From Bombyx mori (taxonomy: Eukaryota > Arthropoda > Insecta > Lepidoptera > Bombycidae), in NCBI RefSeq assembly GCF_030269925.1, contig NC_085111.1:7742142-7806141 (forward strand): 64,000 bases of DNA, in the 5' to 3' direction. Under the pieces are notes generated by a model that saw only the letters and a program-made list of their open reading frames with translations, was not told where the DNA came from and ran no database searches. The first letter of the stretch is position 1. Each line of letters starts with the position of its first letter. Shown here in pieces: positions 1 through 10,000 of the stretch. The translations under genes were made by a program, and so were the position numbers.

Positions 1-244
1 AAAATGTAAAAGATCTGTAGCCTAATTAATATAGTATAGCATTGTAAACATCCATTTTATCTAAATCGTTTTTGTTTCTTTTTTATACACAATAAAAATG
101 TTATGAATCACAAAAAATATGTTGTACATAATTTACATTGATACTGACATTAGTAAAAGTTTCATACTTTTAACGAGCGTAATAAAAGTTGTTTCATTAG
201 ACGGTGAGGGGCAACATTCACTTGATCAGGCAGGACCGGTAGAA

Positions 245-292
245 TCCAATAACCACTTAACACTGGGCGAACCGTGAGCTCGTCGACCCAAC
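245..292 (+). repeat. Bm1 SINE 3'-end fragment
   Basis: Diverged match to the Bm1 tail: the motif 'aataaccacttaacac' is followed by 'gtgagctcgtc' and 'accca', as in the fuller copies at 36522 and 59309. No other part of the SINE is visible nearby. Confidence 0.55.
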
Positions 293-944
293 CAATACAA
301 TTAAATGTATCATTGATGGCTACCGACCTTTTCAAACCTTGGGACTATGTTGATTTCGTGCCAAAAATAAGCAAGATGGCGGTGAAAACATAATAATGTG
401 TAGTCCCATTACATGATTTGACTTTAGCCGCCATTACTATATTGAGTCTATATTTAATATACTTTTATATTTATACTACTACGGGCGGATGTTGAAATAC
501 CTATTACTGGTAGGCTAAGGAAGCCCAGGTCGCTTTCTCGTATCCTGTGTCGACTGAACCAGATTATAAGTTTACCTTGCACTATTACTAAAAAAATTAA
601 GAGTACGATATGAACACTTGAAAGATGTCGTTTGAAGTAGTAAACTAGTAATAATGTAATTTGTTGATATGAGAGTAATGTTAGGTCTGTAATAGCATGA
701 CACGACTGAATTAAGTTGACAATACATGTGCGGGGGCGTTATTCAATTCAGTTGTACTCATCATTGTCCTATTACTATTTTATTACTTGATGTATCATAG
801 CTATATGCGTGATAAAAATAATTGAATACGTACCTCTACTAATACAAATGTTGTTTTGTTTTCATTTTAACTAAGCATAAAAGTCCCACTCGATACTTTT
901 CACGTAAATGGGTAGAGTAGCACAGTAAACCAAATATTTAGTGG
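293..944. other. AT-rich stretch without recognised gene
   Basis: Stop codons are frequent in all frames and I recognise no gene or repeat before the LINE starts near 945. Confidence 0.5.
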
Positions 945-978
945 CAATGAGAAATAGCATACGGAAACTTAAAATTAA

Positions 979-2847
979 AACGGGAAATTAAAATTAAAAC
1001 GGGAATATGAAAAAAATGAGTTTCTAAAACATCGTAATAATCCGAAGGCTACCTGGAAACATATTAAAAACATATCGAACATTACAAATGATAGATCTTC
1101 CGCCAGTGATTTGTTATCGCTCAAAGGAGATCCCATGGCTTCGGCAAACGCAGTAAATGAGTTCTTTGCAAATGTTGGAAAGAGTTATGCATCTAAAATA
1201 ACTAATAAGTCAAATACTTCACGCAACAAGCAACGTCCGAGTATCACAACTACATCATCTGAGAACTCAATGACGCTCTTCGGTACGGATATTCATGAAG
1301 TGATTGGAGTGATAAATGGCTTGAGAGGGGATTGTGCGGTGGGTTGGGATGATATACCAGCTGCTTTAATAAAGGCGGCTGGTCTCATTCTCGCTCCAGT
1401 GCTTTGTCATGTTTTCAACACTTGTATTGATTCCGGTATCTTTCCAACAGTTTTTAAAAAAGCATTAGTGCACCCCATACACAAGAATGGTGATAAGATG
1501 AATATTACAAATTACAGGCCCATATCAGTTTTATCAACCTTATCTAAGATCTTTGAGAAATTATTAAATAAGAGACTGCTAAATTACCTGAAAACGTATA
1601 ACATAATTGCCCAAAACCAATACGGTTTTAGATCTGGTAGAGGCACTGAAGACGCAGCACTGGAACTAACCTCCACTATATTAGAACACCTAAACAACAA
1701 AGCTAAAACGCTCGCCATTTTCCTCGATCTATCAAAGGCGTTTGACACTGTATCTGTACCTATATTGCTGAGTAAACTGGAAGTCATTGGTATCAGGGGA
1801 CACTCACTCAAAATATTTCAAAGCTATCTGTCTAACCGCTCACAAATAGTCACCATTGATAATACCACCAGTGAAGAAGCGTCTGTCACTTACGGTGTCC
1901 CGCAAGGCAGTGTCCTTGGGCCTACCCTATTTCTTCTGTACATAAACGAGCTTTGCTTGTTAAAAATTAAAAATACAAATATCGTTACATACGCTGATGA
2001 CACAGCTGTAGTTGTTCATGGTGATAACTGGATAGAGACGCGTTTATGTGCAGAGGAAGCGCTGGCGACAGTATCTGATTGGCTTAAAACTAACTTGTTG
2101 ACCCTTAATATGGAAAAAACTAGATTTGTTACCTTCTCTCCGAGGAATGTATCGCAGCCACCGCTTTCCTTTTCCTTGACTGTTCATCAATGCCATTCAG
2201 AAACGAACACACATGATCTTTGTCCAAAAATTTCACGAACTAATGCTGTAAAATATCTTGGTCTAAAAATTGACGGCACCCTATCTTGGCAAGAGCATAT
2301 AAATGATTTGGTTGGAAAAGTACGAAAGCTTATCTTTGTCTTTCGGAAGCTAAGAACATCAAGCGATCTCCACATACTGAAAATGGTTTATTATGCTTTG
2401 GCACACTCTGTCATAACCTATTGCATTGTCGTTTGGGGAGGCTGTAGGAAAGGATTATTACTTAGATTGGAAAGAGCACAGAGAGCCGTGCTTAAAGTAA
2501 TATCTAAAAAACCAATAAGGTTTCCAACGGAGGAATTGTATGATATCTGCAAAGTGCCTCGAGTTAGACAATCTTTTATTAGGAGCACATTGTTACGTAA
2601 ACATTTGGAACTCGTTTTTGACCCTAATATCTGTTCGCAAACTCGTCGTCAGGGCAGAGTGTGCAAAATCTATGTAGCAAATTATAATGTAGTCAGGTCT
2701 CACTATAGGTATTTAAGCTCTATTCTGTACAACAAGATAAATAAATTACTAAATATTTACCCACTTATTTCTAAAGAAGTTAAAATTATCATTGATAGAT
2801 GGCTTTTCTCCCTTACATACGAAGATATGGAAGAATTACTGGAGTAG
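979..2847 (+). CDS. LINE reverse transcriptase, N-terminally truncated
   Basis: This is the RNA-directed DNA polymerase of a CR1/L2-like retrotransposon. The frame is open from 979, after in-frame stops at 970 and 976, to TAG at 2845. It shows the RT motifs in order: NYRPISVLS, QYGFRSGRGT, AIFLDLSKAFD (catalytic Asp), YGVPQGSVLGP, and YADD at codons 294-297 counted from 1111, then a C-terminal domain beginning near SWQEHI. No stop or frameshift breaks the RT domain, so insertion was fairly recent. The apurinic endonuclease that normally precedes the RT is missing, and a small duplication near 971-1001 disrupts the frame upstream. It cannot be an autonomous element. The clade (CR1, L2, Daphne or Crack) was not resolved by eye. 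Confidence 0.8.
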   Translation, partial: NGKLKLKREYEKNEFLKHRNNPKATWKHIKNISNITNDRSSASDLLSLKGDPMASANAVNEFFANVGKSYASKITNKSNTSRNKQRPSITTTSSENSMTLFGTDIHEVIGVINGLRGDCAVGWDDIPAALIKAAGLILAPVLCHVFNTCIDSGIFPTVFKKALVHPIHKNGDKMNITNYRPISVLSTLSKIFEKLLNKRLLNYLKTYNIIAQNQYGFRSGRGTEDAALELTSTILEHLNNKAKTLAIFLDLSKAFDTVSVPILLSKLEVIGIRGHSLKIFQSYLSNRSQIVTIDNTTSEEASVTYGVPQGSVLGPTLFLLYINELCLLKIKNTNIVTYADDTAVVVHGDNWIETRLCAEEALATVSDWLKTNLLTLNMEKTRFVTFSPRNVSQPPLSFSLTVHQCHSETNTHDLCPKISRTNAVKYLGLKIDGTLSWQEHINDLVGKVRKLIFVFRKLRTSSDLHILKMVYYALAHSVITYCIVVWGGCRKGLLLRLERAQRAVLKVISKKPIRFPTEELYDICKVPRVRQSFIRSTLLRKHLELVFDPNICSQTRRQGRVCKIYVANYNVVRSHYRYLSSILYNKINKLLNIYPLISKEVKIIIDRWLFSLTYEDMEELLE

Positions 2848-2910
2848 ATTACACATTTTGGTAATGAGCAATTTATATATTAGGTATTAACACGCATCTA
2901 CACATACACT

Positions 2911-2961
2911 CAGACATACACCCACACACACACACACACACGCACGCACACACACACACAC

Positions 2962-3010
<49 letters not shown>
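2911..3010. repeat. CA microsatellite
   Basis: Nearly pure (CA)n with occasional cacgca interruptions, inside the 3' UTR of the LINE. Confidence 0.9.
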
Positions 3011-3013
<3 letters not shown>

Positions 3014-3262
3014 TAATTGTACTTCTAGATTTTGAAATAATATTGTATTGATTTGATAATTGTATTTAAAATTAATTATTATAATGTGTTTATGAAATAT
3101 TTAAATTTATATGTTATTGTTCGTTGTGTGTAGGGGTTGGCGTTGTTATCTGCAACACAGTCTATGACTACAGCAGATAACATCGTTTCAATATTTGTTA
3201 TTATGATTAAAATTGTATGTTTTTGTAATAAATAAATAAATAAATAAAAATAAATAAATAAA

Positions 3263-4343
3263 CTGAGTGAAGACCGTCGCTGACCTTGAGAACTGAGATC
3301 AACTTCTCAATTATATTGAACTAAGAAGTTACCTACCCTTCAAATGAGAAAAAACGATTGCTTCGCGATGAAGGTTAATCGATTTAATTTAATACATAAT
3401 AACCATGTAATTCGTAGAGTCACTCGATATTATATTATTATTCTGAAACGGTTATGTGTGTTGGTCATTGTTTAATAAATCTATCAGTTCCAAATTACCT
3501 TAATAGCTAAGAAGAAAAACTATTTTAGATTATTACAAGGATAATAAAGTCTGCATTGTTGATAACCTACCTGAACATGAACTTTGAGCGAATTTCTACA
3601 ACACGATCATGATAGAATAATAATCGTTTTGTTATTTAAATATTTTCTCCCGTGCTACGAATATTGAAAATGCCAATGCAATTAAATTAAAAAAGTTAGT
3701 GTTTACAAATAAACCCGGACCTCGTGACTGATGGCTAGACCAGCGAGGTGATTGATAAAAACTATAGAAAAATTTAAATTTACGTAGTAAGTGAATCGTT
3801 TTGATTTGTGTTTCGATTGAGTTTTACCAAAACGACCTTGTTTCTGTCGGTCCACTGCGGAAACAAAGGTCAGTGTGAAATTGTCGAACAATACTTGATA
3901 ATAATTAACAACAATCAGGAAATACAAAAAATCACATAATCAAATAACTGCAAAAATTTTGATCGAAGGCATTGTGTGAGATACCTTGTGAAACGACAGG
4001 AAATGACAGTGTGCTTTAACACCAAAAATATAATTTTCAAATTATCCTTCATTATTAACTCTAATTATAGTATTACATTCCAATTTTCTTATTTATCTTA
4101 TTTATCTAATTATTATGAAAACTATGGAATGCTATTGGTACGGATGGGATGGAGGATGACAGCGGTGGAAATGCCTACCGGAACTCATGGGAACCTCACA
4201 ACTTAAATGCCGTCATCTGTCTTGGAGCATATGGCGAAATCTCAATTATATTCTATTAATGGTTATCCTTACGTGGGCGCCATGAAACCGGAACAATAGA
4301 TAAATTGTGATACATTCTTGTGCAGCAATTAGGCACAAAACGC
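3263..4343. other. Intergenic, no recognised gene
   Basis: AT-rich single-copy-looking DNA. A 74-codon open frame on the - strand (3703-3927) has no recognisable domain and is treated as chance. Confidence 0.45.
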
Positions 4344-4480
4344 CAGTGTGCTTAGTGCGAGTTTTTTAACGTTCTCGATAACGTAAAAGTTTACTCAAAT
4401 TTGTATGTAGTTGGAACAGCGGGCCTAGCGGCAAACGTAGACGAACGTTAAAACGTTAAAAACTCCCACTAAGCACACTG
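4344..4480. mobile_element. Foldback MITE, copy 1 (137 bp)
   Basis: Ends are inverted copies: 'cagtgtgcttagtgcgag' on the left and 'aagcacactg' on the right, with further pairing inward (acgttctcgataacgt against aacgttaaaaactc). The centre 'cctagcggcaaacgtag' is shared with copies at 28142 and 29219. Confidence 0.75.
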
Positions 4481-5220
4481 AGCACTAATACTAGAAATTT
4501 AAAGACAAAGGTATGAAATATACCTTAACACCTTCTGGTCCTTTTGTATCAACATCCCATCATCCATCCATTACCCTCTAATCTTATCCTAAATTTTCAC
4601 CTTCACCTTCATCCGCACCATTTGTTTTGTAATAGTCTTTAAAGATAAGAGCCTAAAGATACCTTAGTCTAGTCCGTTATTGTTCTTGTCAGGCCGCCAC
4701 GCTGAGAGCATATATCGTTCCTACTAATTCCATGCAGTGTATGTATATAGCGTTAACATCCTAGTTTATTTTACGTTAGTTCTCTTCGGTGCTGAAATGT
4801 CCAGTGATGGCCAGAGGCAAATTTTCGAGTAGAAACCAAACTGAAGTGAAATTCTACGGTGCTGGCAGTATGTTTAGTACCATTACCCTTAGTTACTGTT
4901 TTACCTTATTGTTTTCTGTTAATGTCTTAAATAATTCAGTTTTTATTGAGATGAACCGTAGTAACGCGAAGGCGACAGAGTGAGATGGTTTGTTTTATCC
5001 GGACGACGGCGCCACGACGTAAATCTGTGGCGATAAGCAAGGCCGAGGTCGTCATCGGCCACTCAAACCGTAGCCGACAATAGCAACCAAGAACGTGGAT
5101 TATCATTAACAATGTGACATCCATTCGACCGAAATATTGATAGTTCCTTCTTTTACAGTATATATAGGATTTCGACGTCTCTACAAAAAACAATAATACG
5201 CGAGTCGTAGTCACAGATAA

Positions 5221-5486
5221 TTGAGGCCGTCAGCGCAAAAGTGGCCTAAGTTTACCATAGTTAGTATGGAGGCAATTAGGTTGGAATTTTCATGAATTTG
5301 AAGCAAAAAAAACAATAGGCGCAAAAATAATGTTTAAAAAGCTATCTGTTATCTATGGGTGGTACTAGGGGATAGGCCGGTTTTGCATAAAAAATTATTA
5401 TACTTTAAATAAATTCCAATATACGTAATATAAGCTTGACTATAAAAAAATTGTGGGTTAGGCCACTTTTGCGTTGATGGCCTCAA
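5221..5486. mobile_element. MITE of 266 bp with 28-bp terminal inverted repeats
   Basis: The left end 5221-5248 begins 'ttgaggccgtcagcgcaaaa'. The right end 5459-5486 is its reverse complement with two mismatches, ending 'gcgttgatggcctcaa'. The interior is AT-rich and non-coding. There is no second copy in the window. Confidence 0.7.
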
Positions 5487-6841
5487 TTTATCCATATACT
5501 TTGGTATTTATTTTGATAATTGCTTGAAAATACTTCAATTTAAATTTGTTTCAGTTATACATTTTTTTTTAAAAGGCGTTTTATAAGCAGACAGAAAAAT
5601 TAAATTAAATAATGAGTTGAAGGTAATTGACATTTCTGCTACAAAAAAATATTGTTAAGCATGTGTCATGTAGGAAACTATTTTATAAGCGAACTCGTCA
5701 ATTGAATGAATTGCTAGTGATGGCGAATCGAATTACAATCGTGCCACAATAATATGGAACCGATAATATTATTTTTGGCGCTCGATGTTGACGATACGCA
5801 TCCGGTGTCGCAGATCAATTGCTAGAATTGCGCGATCTTATTTTTATAGACATCAATTAAGATGAATCGCTTTCAGATGGTAAATAATAGTTTCCCGATG
5901 GTATCGTAATGAGTTCTAATATTTTTCATTTATTTTTAGCGAATACAAAACTGCTTTATTCGTCTCGTATTTTATTAACCAACTGAAATGTGTATTTGTC
6001 GATAAAATTAATGTAGGTAATAAATTCCCAATTTTTTAAAGATGATCAAATAGCTTTCAAAACGAAGGTGAATTTTACAATACAAACTCAACGACAGTAT
6101 ACAAATTTGAAGTTGAAATTAACCACGTCAACACGTTCCAACGAACAAAACAAACACGTGCACAATATGTTGCTTGCTTCAAATCAGTGACATCTTCAAA
6201 TAGGCGGAGCCTACAGCTTAGATTTTTAAGCGTTATGAAAACACACGCTTATCGTGGAGTTAAAAATAACAAAAGATGATGACATTAGATACTCATCAGA
6301 GGGTTGACAAGTATGATGAGACAAAGCCGTAGCCATTCACAAAAAAAAACATTTATGTCGTAACCTTTGTTTACTTCTGTCAGTATTCTTTATCTCGCCA
6401 TTTCAAAAAAAAACGGCCCATATTTATTTCTGAACATATCTCTCGCTTATTTAATGCCTATTTTCTTTTCGATAACACTAATCAATAGATCTATATATAT
6501 ATTAACTTTTGTCTATGTTTAGTAAGATGTTCATCTATACAATGACTGAAAATTAGCATAGAATCTCAAATTAAGCTTGATAAATTTGAGGGAACAGCTG
6601 TTAGGAACATTTTTACTAACAGATATGAGTACCTACCAACTGGATTTCAACCCTGGCATCATTCGGTAAAATTACATTGAAGTCTTTATATATTAAGTCA
6701 CGGCATCTTCGATCTTCTGAGCGGTTCCGGCTACTATTCAATACTTAAATAGCGTCGTAGTGTACCATTCGTCAAACAGATAATAATCTATTTTTATTTA
6801 GCGCCACAACACTTTTAAATCTATTCATCTCCATTCAACAG
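5487..6841. other. Region upstream of the first recognised carbonic anhydrase exon
   Basis: AT-rich. I searched by eye for the expected first coding exon (an HWGY-type motif ending in phase 1) and did not find it. This stretch is probably intron, with the 5' exon further left or outside the window. Confidence 0.4.
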
Positions 6842-7033
6842 GTCCGGCGACATGGATAGAGAAGTTTCCTCAAGCACGTGGCACTCGACAAAGTCCCGTC
6901 GATATTGTGACTTCTCGCGTCAAAAGTGGAGCTTCCCTGCCGCCATTGAAATGGCGGTACTCTGTCAATCATCCTCGTTCCATCGTCAATCCTGGCTACT
7001 GTTGGCGTGTCGACGAAAACGGCTATGATTCAG
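6842..7033 (+). CDS. Carbonic anhydrase exon A
   Basis: Acceptor 'attcaacag' and donor 'G|gtaataa'. It enters with one base carried from the missing exon (GG of Gly) and encodes [14 protein letters not shown] through VDENGYDS, including the RQSPVDI signature. It leaves in phase 1. Confidence 0.9.
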
Positions 7034-10000
7034 GTAATAAACGGTCAAATTCAATATGAATCTAAAAATCTTCGAATATAAACTGTACGTCTACAGCTTA
7101 GCAGCACAGTAATAACAAATGAGACGAGTGTGGAAACAGTTGTGATCAATAACAAACTAAATTGAGCGGAAGCCACAAATCCCTTGTAACTGCACCGTCA
7201 ATTTGCATTTCCATCGGTGCTACCGCGACTCCCCTTAGCGTGAGTCATTGCAGATCGTATCGTTCCGGTGTAAACGGATCCCTAATCACACATCATATCC
7301 TACTCAAGTTTATTGATAGGGTAAGTCCGGGGTAGATGGCCATATGGGAGAGATGGCCTATCGAAATATTTCAAGGTACCGTTCATTAAATGTCAGTGGT
7401 TAACGTTTAGTTTTCTGCGCGTCGTGCGAGAGGGCAACGGTGCGACAAAATATTTGACAAAAAATGCAGAAAAAGTAAGTAAATCCTTTGTTTTTTGTTT
7501 TGACTATTGTAAATATATATTTGATGTTTTATGTTTTACACAATTGTGGTATCAGTTTCTTTAAATTATGGTGATATTTGTATTTGATGCAAAGTATACA
7601 AACAGTGCTACTCTAAAATCTCAAAATTGTTTGTTTCGTGTCATGGCTTGTTTTAGTTTTTGTTGTGGCCGTCTCTCCCGGAAAAAAAGGAGAGATGGCC
7701 AAGTGCAGTCGGTATATGATGGCCATACTGCCATGTTACCGAAATGATGTTTTCTGCAATGTATTAATATATTTTCTTATTTGTTTTAGATGCCTAATAA
7801 TTGTGTTTACAAAATCCTACGTTAAAGCTGCCACGATGTCTAATGTTTCACACCCGAGTACTCCGAAAGAAGCTTCGTTCAGTAAGGATCCAGATTACAC
7901 CGCCATCTCGAATTCTACAGGATATAGACTACAGGAAGACTATCTGAGAGTAGTGACGATATGCAATTAAAAATATTGTCGGAAAATAATGAGAAATAAA
8001 AAAAAAACACGTGTGGCACTCGGGGACTGCCGCGGTAAAGCTATTGCAAAGCATTTTTTATCAACTTATGCAATTACAATTAGACAATAATAATTTAATA
8101 TTAAAACAATAATAAAAATAAGACCACGCTATATTTATAAACATTAACAAAAGCAAAACATTAACTGTCCTCTTCCCACTCATAAGCTAGACCGCGTGAG
8201 AGAGAGATGGGCAGACTTTTCATGATGCTCATGCAGTGCGACGTCACGCCGCGCGCTTATTCACAAACACTACACCAGCGCAACGTGTGAATGTGTTGAA
8301 CGCGAGCTACATAATAGGCGTAGTGGGGGTGTCAGGTTATTTTCGTTACGGAATTTCTTGATTCAGTCGCCGCGCTCAAAGCCCGCGATAAAAGCTATGC
8401 AATAGCTTAAAAGAAAGTGACACAAAAAGGACAACTGTCGTGGGTGTGGTGAAAATTACTACTAAACACTTCTCGTCGAAGAGTGGTTTCAAAGTACAGT
8501 GTGACAGTATTGAGTTCATGATTCAACACTGAATTTGAAACGACGTGCTCCAGATGTGACGAAGAGGAGAAAACAAGACTTAAAAGTAGAAAATGAGACC
8601 AAAAAGTAATTATAAGTCTAGAATTAAGCTATGGCCATTTTACCTCTAATACTATGGCCATCATACCCGGATACCTTGGGAGAGATAGCCAATTGTGATT
8701 TAAGAAAAACTTCAATTAATAAGGTGATCTCTTTAGAAATTGTTACTTTTTTGTTTAAAATATCATAGTCGATTCACCAAAGCTTAATGACAAATAAATA
8801 TAATTAAAAAAAGATAAGTATTTGATTTTTGACAGAGCTTAGAAAAAACTATGGCCAACTACCCCGGACTTACCCTAATGTACATTAATCGATTTTGTTA
8901 GAGAGTTTCCACATCAAGTAAATATTTTGCAATGACACATTCATTATCCATACTTATTTTGATACTTAAATGTGAAAGTGAATTTGTATGTTACACTTTC
9001 GCGTCTTATCTGCTGGATTGATCATTATGAAATTTTGCATACACATTGTCAGGAGTACAGAAAAAGACAGAATAACTTTCATCATAAAAAGGTACTTACT
9101 ATTCCTAATAGCGATGCCGCATGTAAACGCGAAACTATTAATATAAAGAAGTTACTATAGTCCAATAATTTATTGAAACCCTTCGGAAATAAAATACTTC
9201 TATATAAATTAAACATATAAAATAACGTAATAATCTGTAGTTACTTTTTAGAACAATACTTGACATGATATCAGTATTATGGATTTAAAGGATCAATTTT
9301 AACTTTAAAATCTCACTCATAGATTTCATAGTGAATTAATTACTGAATTGAGGATTGAAACTTCCTTTCTAATATGAATTGAAGGTTTTTTTCAACGACG
9401 CTTTTAATAATAATGAAATAGATCTTACAATATTTTATTATTCTAATAAAATAATCAGGGGTCGTAAATGTTTTACGCTCAAGCAGGATTATCTATACTA
9501 ATATATAAATCTTCAGTGGTTTTTACGGATGTTCCGTTATAACTACTGAACCGTGCATCCGATTGACTCAAAACTTGGTATCCATGTAGAAAATACATGT
9601 ACTTAATGGATAGGCTAATATTTATATGAGTGTTGGACACCAGTTACGGGGGCGTTAATGATAAGAATCTTTGTGGGGGTGAGAAATAATAATTTTAATT
9701 TTAAATGCTCAGCGAAGCGGACGGGTACAGCTAGTAATCTTATAAGTGAAAACAAGTAATTAGCTATATCTTTATTTCTCTCATAATTCATCTCATAGAA
9801 ATTTAAATTTTTTAACAAATAAGTTTACTCAATTACAGAATTAAAAGGTGGACCTCTCAACAACGATGTTTACAAATTACAACAATGGCATTGCCACTGG
9901 GGAGCGCTCAACGGGGAGGGCTCAGAACATACAGTGGACGGTCGCTCGTTCTCCGGAGAACTCCACCTGGTTCACTGGAACACAAGCAAGTACCACAGCT

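Larger units (their letters stand above)
945..3262 (+). mobile_element. 5'-truncated CR1/L2-like non-LTR retrotransposon (LINE)
   Basis: The element holds an open reverse transcriptase frame, a 3' untranslated region with a CA microsatellite (about 2916-3008) and a terminal array of TAAA-type units (3227-3262), a tail type common in CR1/L2-like LINEs. The endonuclease domain is absent, so the copy is 5'-truncated. The left boundary is approximate. It was set where LINE-like coding similarity fades, just before a short tandem duplication of 'aaattaaaacggg' around 971-1001. No target-site duplication was identified. Confidence 0.75.

Noticed and set aside
2911..3010. CRISPR-like or coding array
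   Set aside because: It is a plain CA microsatellite in a LINE 3' UTR.
7638..7970. 110-codon ORF as a host gene
   Set aside because: It lies inside the TIR-bounded transposon and has no recognised domain.
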